NCBI GenBank assembly: GCA_963841065.1
Contig: CAWJBI010000039.1
Coordinates: forward strand, 1-64,000
Direction: 5' to 3'
DNA length: 64,000 nucleotides
Origin: M0108 sp963841065
GTDB lineage: Bacteria; Pseudomonadota; Gammaproteobacteria; Chromatiales; Chromatiaceae
Under the pieces are notes generated by a model, which had not been told where the DNA came from, searched no databases, and saw nothing but the letters and a program-made list of their open reading frames with translations. The position numbers were made by a program, and so were the translations under genes. Shown here one piece after another: positions 10,769 to 18,811 of this stretch (within the stretch, counting starts at the first letter, position 1; every line of letters starts with the position of its first letter).

Positions 10769-11243
10769 TCAGGCCGTGCGGCGGCGCCGGGCGGTGATGT
10801 TGACCACCTTGGCGGGTTCCTGGCCCTCAAGGTGGCTCGCTCGCCTTGGCGCGTAGCAGTTGCTCGCCACGCTGGCCACCCGCATACAGCGCCAGTTTCA
10901 GGGCGTGATCCGCCAGCCCTTCACCCAGCCTACCGATGAAGGCCCGCAGTTCCTCACGGCTCAGTACCCGCGAGCAGGGGCGACAGGGATGGCCTTGATC
11001 CCGGCTACCGGGTTGGTCGCGATCTCAAACGGGAGCATCGCGGCGGGGCCTCGGTGTCGCCTTCAGCCCGCAGGGCTAGGTTAAAGGCGGCGAACAGATA
11101 GGCCCGCGTCTTACCAGCGTAGCGCTCCCGGCCAGATTCGCGTACCTCACGAATCCGAGTAGCCAAGGCGGCCGTGACTTCCTTGGCGGGGAGGGCGGCC
11201 AGATCGGGGGCAGGGTCGAGAATGTTGACCTTGAACAGGGATC
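10769..11243 (-). pseudogene. Remnant of a tyrosine recombinase (phage-type integrase), internally deleted
   Basis: Three frames read leftward give the core-binding domain and the start of a catalytic domain: ALPAKEVTAALATRIREVRE, then GKTRAYLFAAFNLALRAEGD, then LPFEIATNPVAGIKAIPVAP, then LSREELRAFIGRLGEGLADH and LALYAGGQRGEQLLRAK. GGQR would carry the first catalytic Arg. The sequence then jumps directly to HLEGQEPAKVVNITARRRRT and a TGA at 10771-10769, which fits the extreme C-terminus of such integrases. The segment with the other catalytic residues (H-x-x-R and Tyr) is missing, as is the N-terminus. It lies next to the right attachment repeat, as expected for the enzyme that moved this island. 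The island is now immobile on its own. Confidence 0.62.
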
Positions 11244-11263
11244 GTGAATCCTTCGACGCGAGT

Positions 11264-11333
11264 CATGCGGGTTCGAGTCCCGCCCCGGGCACCATTGATT
11301 TAAAAGCGAAAAAGGCGATACAAGGGACTTTTT
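11264..11333 (+). repeat. Right attachment repeat (attR), partial tRNA-Leu copy
   Basis: This is the direct copy of the tRNA-Leu 3' end and trailing sequence found at 2597-2666. It includes the T-arm, CCCGGGC acceptor strand and ACCA. No 5' half of a tRNA precedes it, so it is not a tRNA gene. It closes the 8.7-kb island. Confidence 0.72.
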
Positions 11334-11470
11334 GGCATCGTCGCGGGTGATCTCGCGGATGTTGAGGGCGGGGTAGGATCGCTGGCTGATGCCGAAGTTG
11401 GTCACGCCACCGGGATTTTTGGGGTGGTTGACAAAGCGGTCCCCGATATCCAGACGCTCAAGCGATGAGG
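11334..11470 (-). pseudogene. Fragment of a GH108-type phage lysozyme (N-acetylmuramidase)
   Basis: Read leftward, the sequence gives DRFVNHPKNPGGVTNFGISQ followed by RSYPALNIREITRDDA, then runs into the attachment repeat. The motif F-V-N-H-P-x-x-P-G-G-x-T-N-x-G-I is typical of glycoside hydrolase family 108 phage endolysins. Only about 45 codons of the N-terminal region are present. The catalytic glutamate region upstream is not in a continuous frame. It suggests that the integration site was also visited by a prophage. Confidence 0.45.
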
Positions 11471-11539
11471 TCCGCTGGGGAGGGAAGGCACATCCTTGTG
11501 CCGAAGGCCGAAGGGCCTGGTCCGATTGCGAGACTAGGG

Positions 11540-12391
11540 TTAGCGCTTGCCGCCCATGCCGGACATGCCGCCCATGCCGGACATTCCAGACATGCCGCCC
11601 ATCCCGCCCATGCCGGACATCCCAGACTGCCGCCCATGCCGGACATGCCGCCCATACCGGACATTCCAGACATGCCGCCCATCCCGCCCATGCCGGACAT
11701 CCCAGACTGGCCGCCCATGCCGGACATGCCGCCCATGCCGGACATTCCAGACATGCCGCCCATCCCGCCCATGCCGGACATCCCAGACTGGCCGCCCATG
11801 CCGGACATGCCGCCCATGCCGGACATTCCAGACATGCCGCCCATCCCGCCCATGCCGGACATCCCAGACTGCCGCCCATGCCGGACATTCCCGACATGCC
11901 GCCCATCCCGCCCATGCCGGACATCCCAGACTGGCCGCCCATGCCGGACATGCCGCCCATACCGGACATTCCAGACATGCCGCCCATCCCGCCCATGCCG
12001 GACATCCCAGACATGCCGCCCATGCCGGACATGCCGCCCATGCCGGACATCCCAGACATGCCGCCCATGCCCGCCCATGCCGGACATCCCAGACATGCCG
12101 CCCATGCCGCCGACATACCGCCCATGCCGGACATTCCAGACATGCCGCCCATCCCGCCCATGCCGGACATACCGGACATGCCGCCCATGCCGCCCATGCC
12201 CGACATACCGGACATGCCGCCCATGCCTGCCGCATGCCGGACATGCCGGACATGCCGGACATGCCGGACATGCCGGACATGCCGCCCATGCCCGACATAC
12301 CGGACATGCCGCCCATGCCGCTCATCTGCGCCATGGCGGTGGAAGCAGCTAAGGCCAGGCCAAGGGCAAGCGCGATCTTGTTCATAATCAT
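11540..12391 (-). CDS. Secreted Met/Gly/Ser-repeat protein 1 (frame shifts in repeats)
   Basis: The ATG at 12391 is preceded by AGAGAGGA at good spacing and starts MIMNKIALALGLALAASTAM, a clear Sec signal peptide cut after AMA. The mature part is almost only Met, Gly and Ser with rare Gln: runs of SGM and GGM triplets arranged in 27-residue units such as GGQSGMSGMGGMGGMSG. It ends GGMSGMGGKR-stop at 11540. A full unit has 8 Met, 13 Gly, 5 Ser and 1 Gln. There are no Cys, aromatic or charged residues until the final KR. Several repeat copies lack one G (CAGACTG against CAGACTGG), which breaks the frame; I take these as errors in repetitive DNA. No known family is recognised. Met-rich sequences can bind Cu(I) or scavenge oxidants; the role here is inferred only from neighbours and the shared sigma-54 control. 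Confidence 0.68.
   Translation of the reverse strand: MIMNKIALALGLALAASTAMAQMSGMGGMSGMSGMGGMSGMSGMSGMSGMSGMRQAWAACPVCRAWAAWAACPVCPAWAGWAACLECPAWAVCRRHGRHVWDVRHGRAWAACLGCPAWAACPAWAACLGCPAWAGWAACLECPVWAACPAWAASLGCPAWAGWAACRECPAWAAVWDVRHGRDGRHVWNVRHGRHVRHGRPVWDVRHGRDGRHVWNVRHGRHVRHGRPVWDVRHGRDGRHVWNVRYGRHVRHGRQSGMSGMGGMGGMSGMSGMGGMSGMGGKR
11549..12350. repeat. Tandem repeat array, about 81-bp higher-order unit
   Basis: The array consists of 9-bp and 12-bp elements on the + strand (GCCGCCCATG, CCGGACATG, CCGGACATTCCAGACATG) organised into an 81-bp unit. The unit recurs almost exactly from about 11549 to 11900, then becomes less regular to 12350. It encodes the Met/Gly repeats of the secreted protein on the minus strand. 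Some copies differ by a single missing base. Confidence 0.85.
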
Positions 12392-12449
12392 TGTGAAGAG
12401 TCCTCTCTGTGGAATTTGGTGGTCATGTGGCAACAGCCGAATTGACTTA

Positions 12450-12465
12450 TGCACCTATCAGGCCA
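12450..12465 (-). promoter_or_regulatory. Sigma-54 promoter for Met-rich protein 1
   Basis: Minus strand TGGCCTGATAGGTGCA: GG at -24 and GC at -12 with exact ten-base spacing. The start codon is about 60 bp downstream (12391). Two copies of the shared palindrome lie about 150 and 220 bp upstream of the expected start site, where an enhancer-binding protein would sit. Confidence 0.65.
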
Positions 12466-12584
12466 AGCGCCCAGGGCGGACGGGCTGTCCCCCTAACCCC
12501 CTGTCTGAATGGGGCAAGATCGGGTCCAGACCAGGTCCAGACACCCACTACTTCCACCCCCGCCACGGCAGGCCCAACCGAAAT

Positions 12585-12599
12585 CTGCCACTTTGTCAG
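12585..12599 (-). promoter_or_regulatory. Putative activator site, copy 1
   Basis: On the minus strand this reads CTGACAAAGTGGCAG, an imperfect inverted repeat CTGACA-N3-TGGCAG. It is one of five same-orientation copies, all upstream of sigma-54-type promoters in this locus. Confidence 0.6.
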
Positions 12600-12652
12600 G
12601 CGAAATCCAGCACCCACGGCCCCGGGCCCGATACCATAAGGGATAATCCATG

Positions 12653-12667
12653 CTGCCAATCTGTCAG
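12653..12667 (-). promoter_or_regulatory. Putative activator site, copy 2
   Basis: Minus strand CTGACAGATTGGCAG, 68 bp from copy 1. A pair of sites upstream of a sigma-54 promoter is the usual arrangement for an oligomerising NtrC-type activator. Confidence 0.6.
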
Positions 12668-12697
12668 GCCCTGCCAAAGCGATAGTGCCGACCCAGC

Positions 12698-13792
12698 TCA
12701 GTCCAGGACCTGGAAGAGCCGGCGGTGGTGCTGGGTCAAGGCGCACACCGGACAGAGGGCGGCGCCCGTCCGGTCCTGGCTGGGGGTGTGGAAGGGGGCT
12801 CCGCAGGCACGACACCTGCCGCAGTGCAGGGGGATCAGGGTCCGCACAGGTACCGCAAGAGGTCGGACGGTCACCGCGCCCTGGGTGCAGAGGTCCACAC
12901 AGACCCCGCACCCGGTACAGGCGTCCGGGTCCAGCCGGTAGGCATCGGGCTCGACCCGAATGGCCCCCTCGGGGCACAGCCTTGCGCAGGTATCGCAGCC
13001 GGTGCAGCGAGCCGGGTCGATCTCGGGCGCGAAGGGGACCAACTGCCCGGGGCCCGTGGTCGGAAACCAGCGCCCTGGCGCGCTTCCCGCGACCGCTTGG
13101 TGGGACCCGGCCTCCCCGTCCGCACGGCTCCGCACCTGTTCCACCACCGTATCGACGGCGCGGCGGAAGAAGGCCCGCCGGTTGAGTCCGGGCCTGGGTT
13201 GGCGCGCCGCGGCCTCGCGCGCGCGTAGCCAGGCCACCGGGTCGAGGGAGACAGTAGCCAGCCCGATCACCCCGCGTGAGGCCAGAATCCGACGGGCCGC
13301 GTCCAGGTGCGTGTCGATGGGGGTCGCCGAGCCCCGGGGACAGCGACCGCAATCGCCACGGCTGACGATCAGTTGGGTGACGCCGTCGCAGCGCAGGGCC
13401 AATAGTTCTCGCAGCCCGAGGGCATGCAGGCAGGGCATTACGCCGGGCTCGCCGATAGGCCCCAGGGCTGGGGCACAGGCGGCAAAGGCGGTAACAGTGA
13501 CGGGCTCGCCCCCGACGCGGTAGGTCACGGGGCCAAAGGTACCGAGTACGGCCCCCTGGGGACAGGCGGGGATACAGACCCCGCAGGCATCGCAGCGGCC
13601 GGTGTCTACGCCCAACCGCTCGTCGTCCAGGACAAAGGCCCCGCGTGGGCAGGCGTCGACGCAGGCACGGCAGGACGCCTGCTCCAGGTGGGAATGAACG
13701 CAACGGCTCGCCGCGACCTCGGGGGCCAGGATAGCCCCGGGCCCCGGCCAGGGCCGGCGCGATGCCGGCTCGGCTATGGCGGGGCCTACCAA
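12698..13792 (-). CDS. Polyferredoxin-like 4Fe-4S protein, last gene of the molybdoenzyme operon
   Basis: A 364-residue protein with no signal peptide, so probably cytoplasmic or membrane-peripheral. The N-terminal half has CRACVDACP and CDACGVCIPACP cluster motifs, and the C-terminal half has CTGCDTCARLCP and CTGCGVCVDLC. Two CxxC pairs near the end (CGRCRACG and CPVC) look like a zinc ribbon or rubredoxin-like knuckle. The middle contains LNRRAFFRRAVDTVV, an internal twin-arginine-like stretch that is not at the N-terminus. The gene overlaps the TorD-like gene by 7 bp. It could feed electrons to, or help assemble the clusters of, the exported reductase. Function is not known. Confidence 0.7.
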   Translation of the reverse strand: MVGPAIAEPASRRPWPGPGAILAPEVAASRCVHSHLEQASCRACVDACPRGAFVLDDERLGVDTGRCDACGVCIPACPQGAVLGTFGPVTYRVGGEPVTVTAFAACAPALGPIGEPGVMPCLHALGLRELLALRCDGVTQLIVSRGDCGRCPRGSATPIDTHLDAARRILASRGVIGLATVSLDPVAWLRAREAAARQPRPGLNRRAFFRRAVDTVVEQVRSRADGEAGSHQAVAGSAPGRWFPTTGPGQLVPFAPEIDPARCTGCDTCARLCPEGAIRVEPDAYRLDPDACTGCGVCVDLCTQGAVTVRPLAVPVRTLIPLHCGRCRACGAPFHTPSQDRTGAALCPVCALTQHHRRLFQVLD

Positions 13793-14598
13793 ACTGGGCC
13801 GGAACCCGGGACGAAGGTGCTCGGTGGGGGCACGGCAAGGGCCACCGCCGGGCGGCGGCGCGCCTCCATCTCCTCTGGGCTCGGGCGGGGGACCTGGGCC
13901 AGGTCGGCCAGGAGCTCGCGCAACTCGTCGAGATAGGCTGCGGTGAGCAGGGCCAACCCGGCGTAGAAGCGTGTTTCACAGCGGGCCGCGACCCGCTCGG
14001 CGAAGCGGTCGATCCACAGCAGGGGATGCTCATCCAGGAAGCGGGCCACTTCGGTCAGGTCGGCACCCTCCTGCCCCTCATCCGGGGCCAGCAGGTAAGC
14101 AAGGAACTGGAGTTGGTGAACCAGATGGTCGTCGCTGCGCCGGCGCCAGTCCGGGACCGCCAGCCCGTGGCGGGAATAACAGGCCCGCACATCGAACATG
14201 GGCCCCTGCATAACCAACCCGTCCTCATCCAGCCACACCGATTCGCAGGGTGAAGCTCGCAGGCCGTTGGTCAGGTAAATGTCGGCATAGTCCGCGGCCA
14301 GCCGGTCCAGACTCTCCGCGCCCAGGGAGGAGGGGATGTCGGTGAGCCCGGCACGCAGCAGGCCAAGGGCCCGGTGCGCCGGGGCCCCCATCAGGCGCAG
14401 GCCGAGGAAGTCCTCGTAGCCCTCAAGCCAGAGGGCGCGGATGCGCTCGCCGTCCAGTTCCCGGTCATGCAGCGAGGCGAGCAGACGCAGGTCGTCCGCG
14501 GCGGCGGTGCGGAACAGGGCCAGGGTTCTGCCGTCCTCGCCGCCGTCCTTGCCGCCCCCGGACCCGCCGCCGTCTCCCATCTCGACCCGCGCGCTCAT
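13786..14598 (-). CDS. TorD/DmsD-family molybdoenzyme chaperone
   Basis: A 270-residue, mostly helical protein. After a Gly-rich lead, the segment LHDRELDGERIRALWLEGYE and the YADIYLTNGLRASPCESVWL region match the TorD/DmsD/NarJ chaperone family, whose Y-x-x-x-F/Y-L and P-x-x-S-V/E elements bind Tat signal peptides of molybdoenzymes. It is cytoplasmic and holds the apo-enzyme until cofactor is loaded. The ATGA overlap with the 4Fe-4S subunit gene upstream indicates translational coupling. Its presence supports Tat export of the catalytic subunit encoded two genes earlier. Confidence 0.78.
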   Translation of the reverse strand: MSARVEMGDGGGSGGGKDGGEDGRTLALFRTAAADDLRLLASLHDRELDGERIRALWLEGYEDFLGLRLMGAPAHRALGLLRAGLTDIPSSLGAESLDRLAADYADIYLTNGLRASPCESVWLDEDGLVMQGPMFDVRACYSRHGLAVPDWRRRSDDHLVHQLQFLAYLLAPDEGQEGADLTEVARFLDEHPLLWIDRFAERVAARCETRFYAGLALLTAAYLDELRELLADLAQVPRPSPEEMEARRRPAVALAVPPPSTFVPGSGPVW

Positions 14599-15263
14599 TT
14601 GTCGACCTTGCCCTTGCTGTGGGCGACGAAGACGATGGACGGGTTGGTCAGTTCCGGGTTGGCGAAGTTCTTCACCGCCCGTACCGGCGTCTCATTGGGG
14701 CCAATGGCCTTGGTCGCGTACTTGTTGTCGCGCAACTGGTCGATGGGACCCACGTCCAGGACCCGCATCATGCAGGCCATGACGCAGTAGGGCTTGCGAC
14801 CAGCCTCGATCTCGTCCACGCAGAGGTTGCACTTGCCGACGATATTCAGTTCCGGGATGAACTGCGGGGCCCCGTAGGGGCAGGCCGCCTCGCAGCGCCG
14901 GCAGCCGATGCACAGCGTCGAGTCGATATCGACGATGCCGTTGTCCTTGCGCTTCCAGATGGCCCCGGTGGGACAGGTTGGCAGGCAGGCCGGCTCCGCG
15001 CAGTGGTTGCACGAGGTGTTGACCTTGTAGGCGTAGACATCGGGGTAGGACCCGCCCTCGATGTACTGCACCCGCCGGAAGCGCGGTCCAGGTGCGAGCC
15101 CGTTTTTGTCCTTGCAGGCGATCTCGCAAGCGCGACAGCCGATGCAGTCCACGTTGTTGTGGACGAAGCCGAGCTGCATCGCCGGGACTACCGGGGTATA
15201 GGTCGCCTTCTTCTTGCGCTCGACGGCCGCCTTGATCATCTTTTTGTCTTGGGTATCAGCCAT
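14595..15263 (-). CDS. DmsB-like four-cluster iron-sulfur subunit
   Basis: Electron-transfer partner of the molybdoenzyme, 222 residues from the ATG at 15263 (MADTQDKKMIKAAVERKKKA). This start has GAGGAC at normal spacing and is preferred over a GTG at 15287. Sixteen Cys lie in four ferredoxin motifs: CIGCRACEIAC, CNHCAEPACLPTCP, CIGCRRCEAACP and CNLCVDEIEAGRKPYCVMAC. This is the DmsB/PhsB/NrfC layout that binds four [4Fe-4S] clusters. There is no signal peptide, so it would ride out with the Tat-signal-bearing catalytic subunit. It starts 21 bp after that gene. Confidence 0.88.
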   Translation of the reverse strand: MADTQDKKMIKAAVERKKKATYTPVVPAMQLGFVHNNVDCIGCRACEIACKDKNGLAPGPRFRRVQYIEGGSYPDVYAYKVNTSCNHCAEPACLPTCPTGAIWKRKDNGIVDIDSTLCIGCRRCEAACPYGAPQFIPELNIVGKCNLCVDEIEAGRKPYCVMACMMRVLDVGPIDQLRDNKYATKAIGPNETPVRAVKNFANPELTNPSIVFVAHSKGKVDK

Positions 15264-15283
15264 GGTCTTGTCCTCAATGGGCC

Positions 15284-17875
15284 TCACAACTCACGGCGGA
15301 AGACGTGGGACCGGGCCGTGGCCAGATCGTCCCACCCCGGGCGGTGCGCCAGATCGGTCTTGGCCATCTGGCACAGCACGGTGTTGTAGCAGAAGGCCCC
15401 GGCAGGACTCGGCTCGTCCAGGGTCAGCATGTCCGGGTTGCCGGAGCGGTCGATGCCGTTCTCGTCCAGATCCATCCAGGCCCCCTCGTGGAGGACCAGA
15501 ACGCCGGGCATGCAGCGCTCGGTGACATAGACGGGCACCACCACCTTGCCGCGCTCGTTCCAGATCTCAACGACGTCGCCGGTCTTGATCCCGTAACGCT
15601 TAGCATCGGATGCGTTAACCGTGACCTCCTGCTCGTAGGTCTCCCGCAACCAGCCGCAGTTGTTGAAGATCGAGTGGGTGCGCCAACGCGGGTGCGGCGA
15701 GATCAGATGGAACGGGAAGTCCTTGGTCTTGGGGCTGTTCAACGACTCCCAGGGCTCGATCCACTTGGGGATCGAGGGGATGTGATAGCCGTACTTGGTC
15801 TTCTTCCAGTCGGCGATATTGGCCAACTCCGAGCACAGGATCTCGATTTTGCCCGAGGGGGTCTGGAAGGGCGCGCCGTTCTCGATCTGGTCGCGAAAGG
15901 CGACGTGGGGCTTGTCCAGGATGAACTTGTAGACCCCATGGCGCTTGAAGTCCTCCCAACTCATGGCCACACCCTGGTGGGCCATGACCTTGCCCTCCCA
16001 CCACTCGCGCAGATAGGCCTCGTCCACCGCGTCCGGGTTGAGGAAGTAGCTGCGGTCGGCCTTGGGGTTGTAGCTCTTGCCGAAGTAGTCCCCGATCCCG
16101 GTCTTGTGGCCGATGCGGTAGGCCAGCTCGGTGAAGATCTGGAAGTCCGTCTTGGACTCCCCCATGGGCTCGATGACCTTGGGGCGGTGGATGTAGTAGT
16201 GCCCCTTGTACCAGGGCAGGGCCGCGTCGTGACGCTCGAAGTGGGTCGCCACCGGGAGCAGGATATCGGCATAGAGCCCGGAGGGGGTGATGGTGGAATC
16301 CATGCACACCACCAGCTCCAGCTTCTCGATCGCCTGGATCTCCTTGTTGATATTGGTGAGCTGGTTGAACCAGTCCGATCCCTGCCAGAAGATCCCCTTG
16401 ATGTTCGGGACCACCCCGTCGAGCTGATCGTTGCGCGGCCACAGCCCCGCCTCCTCGCGGGTCACGTTGGGGTAGTTCAGAACGATGTGCGCCCAGCGAT
16501 CCGACTTGATAGACGCGAACCAGATGTTGGCGTACTGATCGTAGGGGTAGGCCACCGCCTCCGAGTGCCAGGCCTTGCCCACGCCCTCGGCGCAACCGCC
16601 CAGGATCCCGATGTTGCCGGTCATCGCCTGCAGGGCCGCACCCATGCGGCTGTACTGCTCGCCGTAGGCATTGCGCCCCGCGGCCCAGGAGGCCTTGAGC
16701 GCCGCCGGCTTGGTGCGGGCATACAGGTCGGCAAGCTTCTTGATGTCGTCAGCCGAGACGCCGCAGATGTCCGCCGCCCATTCCGGGGTCTTGGGCGTGC
16801 CGTCGTACTTGCCCAGGATGTAGTCCTTGAAGTTCTCGTTGCCGTTGACGCTCTTCTCCGCCCACTCGGGCATGGTGCCGGCGTCCATCCCGGAGCAGAA
16901 GCGGTTGATGAACCCCTGGTCCTGGAGGTTGTTGGCGAAGATGTAGTGGGCCATGCCCGCCATCATGGCGGCATCGGTGTTGGGCTTGATGGGTATCCAC
17001 CAGGCATCGTAGACCGCCGCCGAGTCGGTGTACTGGGGGTCGATCAGGACGAACTTACACCCGCGCTGCTTGGCCAGGCGCATGTAGTAGAAGGTGTTGC
17101 CGCCATGGAAGGTGTAGGCCGGGTTCCAACCCCACATGATGATGAGCTTGGCGTGAGCGAAGGCGTCGTCCTCGTTGCCATCCTCGATGGTCCCGAAGGT
17201 CCAGCGCGAACTGGTGGTGGTCGCCTGATAGGACGGGACCGACCAGGAGTTGGTCCGGCAACTGAACATGCCCAAGAAGCGCCCCAGCAGACCCTCGATC
17301 TGGTCCGACTTGTGCAGCACGCCGTAAGAGGCGCCTGCGTAGCTCTGGTCGAGCAGGGCGGTTGGGCCGTACTGCTCCTTGATCTGGATCATCTTGGTCG
17401 AGATGTGGTCCAGGGCCTCGTCCCACGTCACGCGCTTGAACTTGCCTTCGCCGCGTTTGCCAACCCGCACCATCGGGTAGAGCAGGCGCTCGGGCGAGTA
17501 GAGGCGTTGGCGATAGGAGCGCCCGCGCAGGCAGGCGCGCAGTTGCGGCTCCTCCTCGGTGTCCTTGCCGAAGTCGCCATCCGCCTGGTAGCGCCCATCG
17601 TCCGTGGACAGGCGCACGATGACGTCGCCCTTCTTGTGGGCCACCAGCATGTGCCGCGAGCCACAATTGTGGGCGCAACTGGTGACCACCGTCCGCAGCT
17701 CATCGTCGAGGGGATAGGGCTCGAACGCAAAGGCTTGGGCATCCTTGGTCCGCACCAAGCCGCCAGCCCCCAGGACCAGGGCCCCGGCCGCGCTAGTCTT
17801 CAGGAAACCGCGCCGGGTCAGATTCAGGCGCGCCTCAAGAGGGATCGTGTCTTTCGTGTCTTTCGTATCGGTCAT
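15284..17875 (-). CDS. Tat-exported DMSO-reductase-family molybdopterin oxidoreductase, catalytic subunit
   Basis: Molybdenum enzyme of 863 residues. The N-terminus has a Tat signal (LTRRGFLKTSAAGALVLGAG, residues 18-37), so it acts in the periplasm. The Fe-S region reads CAHNCGSRHMLVAHKKG (C67, C71, then His75) with a fourth ligand in LRACLRGRS (C115). In E. coli DmsA the position of His75 is Cys. The LRACLRGRS and YPMVRVGKRGEGKF segments are DmsA-like, and Ser215 in VPSYQ is a plausible Mo ligand by rough alignment. The molybdopterin-binding C-terminal domain (LHEGAWMDLDENGIDRSGNP) is intact. The substrate is not predictable: DMSO, methionine sulfoxide, or a chalcogen oxyanion are all possible. 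No DmsC-type membrane anchor is encoded; a pentaheme cytochrome c precedes it by 18 bp. Confidence 0.88.
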   Translation of the reverse strand: MTDTKDTKDTIPLEARLNLTRRGFLKTSAAGALVLGAGGLVRTKDAQAFAFEPYPLDDELRTVVTSCAHNCGSRHMLVAHKKGDVIVRLSTDDGRYQADGDFGKDTEEEPQLRACLRGRSYRQRLYSPERLLYPMVRVGKRGEGKFKRVTWDEALDHISTKMIQIKEQYGPTALLDQSYAGASYGVLHKSDQIEGLLGRFLGMFSCRTNSWSVPSYQATTTSSRWTFGTIEDGNEDDAFAHAKLIIMWGWNPAYTFHGGNTFYYMRLAKQRGCKFVLIDPQYTDSAAVYDAWWIPIKPNTDAAMMAGMAHYIFANNLQDQGFINRFCSGMDAGTMPEWAEKSVNGNENFKDYILGKYDGTPKTPEWAADICGVSADDIKKLADLYARTKPAALKASWAAGRNAYGEQYSRMGAALQAMTGNIGILGGCAEGVGKAWHSEAVAYPYDQYANIWFASIKSDRWAHIVLNYPNVTREEAGLWPRNDQLDGVVPNIKGIFWQGSDWFNQLTNINKEIQAIEKLELVVCMDSTITPSGLYADILLPVATHFERHDAALPWYKGHYYIHRPKVIEPMGESKTDFQIFTELAYRIGHKTGIGDYFGKSYNPKADRSYFLNPDAVDEAYLREWWEGKVMAHQGVAMSWEDFKRHGVYKFILDKPHVAFRDQIENGAPFQTPSGKIEILCSELANIADWKKTKYGYHIPSIPKWIEPWESLNSPKTKDFPFHLISPHPRWRTHSIFNNCGWLRETYEQEVTVNASDAKRYGIKTGDVVEIWNERGKVVVPVYVTERCMPGVLVLHEGAWMDLDENGIDRSGNPDMLTLDEPSPAGAFCYNTVLCQMAKTDLAHRPGWDDLATARSHVFRREL

Positions 17876-17893
17876 GGCAGATCTCCCGTCCAG

Positions 17894-18684
17894 TTACTTG
17901 GCCGCTGTGGCCCCGTTTAAGAACCGGGCCTCGGACTTCTTCGGCCGGTCCTTGGCCCACTCTGGGACGGCGTCACCGGTACCGGGCCAGGGGTTGCGCG
18001 CGTAGGGGAAGGGAATCCGGTACCAGGCGCGCCCGCCGTGGCAGCCGAAGCAGACGTCCGGGTTGTCCGCAGCCGCCTCCTCTATGGCCTTGGGCTTGAG
18101 GAAGTTGACCTCGTGGCGTTGGGTGCGGATAGCCGCATGACAGATCATGCAATTGAAATTGTAACACGGCCCCAATCTCGCGCCAATCCCCCGGCGGGAT
18201 GCCCATGACCGAGGCGTTGTGCTTGCCGTGGCACATGAGGCAGATGTTGGGGTCGACGTGCTTGCGTTGGGTCAGGTTCGGGATCGCCGTTGGCCGACGA
18301 GTTGGCCGTCTCGTCCCGGGGATCGTTGCCCTGATGGCAGGTGTTGCACTTGAGGTCCATGACCTGCTTGGCGTAATCAGACGCCAGATGGCGGCGATGA
18401 AGGGTGTCCTGCTCACCCTTGTAGGTGTCCAGGGTCTGATACCAGGCGAGGGCCTCGCTCGCCGTCACTCCTGCGGGAGACTGGGCCGAGACGCTGGGCT
18501 TGAGGACCTCCGCGTGGCAGGCGAGGCAATCGGCGTCCTTGGCCTGGTCGATGGCGGGCTTGAAGTGGACGGGATCCCACTTGGCCTGGTGGTAATCGGT
18601 GGGGGGCGCAGCCTGGTCCGCTGCCCCGGCGGACAGCCAGGGCGAGCAGGCGCAAAAAAGGAGAAGGCCGGTCAATCTGTTCAT
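17894..18684 (-). CDS. Periplasmic pentaheme cytochrome c (two suspected indels)
   Basis: The ATG at 18684, preceded by AGGAGCC, starts MNRLTGLLLFCACSPWLSAG with a Sec signal peptide. Five haem motifs follow, in three frames: CLACH (residues 53-57), CNTCH, CLMCH, CMICH and CFGCH. The frame changes lie near 18285 and 18170. Joined, the product is about 263 residues. The final part, NPWPGTGDAVPEWAKDRPKK, ends at 17894. I infer that it passes electrons between the quinol pool or a soluble carrier and the molybdoenzyme in place of a membrane anchor subunit. No close named family is recognised. Confidence 0.75.
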
Positions 18685-18811
18685 ACATCGGCTCCTGAAG
18701 TCATCGAGTCCTGACCAAGGTAGCTACAGGGTGCCCCCCGTCTGGCCTGGCGACGGCCTGGTTACCGTAGCCGAAACCGCAGGGACTACCAACCGTGCCG
18801 GTCATCGGGAA

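Noticed and set aside
11264..11333. A second tRNA-Leu gene
   Set aside because: Only the 3' half is present; no anticodon or D-arm sequence precedes it. It is an attachment repeat.
11549..12350. CRISPR-like array
   Set aside because: Units are coding multiples of 3 bp with no unique spacers and no cas genes; the repeats are contiguous.
11389..12941. Long + strand ORFs made of Pro/Met/Asp repeats (PMPDMPP)
   Set aside because: They are antisense readings of the Met/Gly repeat gene. The minus strand has the signal peptide, ribosome site and sigma-54 promoter; the plus strand has none.
15305..17920. An 871-codon + strand ORF opposite the molybdoenzyme gene
   Set aside because: GC-rich antisense shadow. 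The minus strand frame has all molybdoenzyme motifs; the plus frame shows no domain.
18745..18775. Sigma-54 promoter directly before the cytochrome gene
   Set aside because: A CGGCACG element exists on the minus strand near 18800, but no GC follows at the required -12 spacing.
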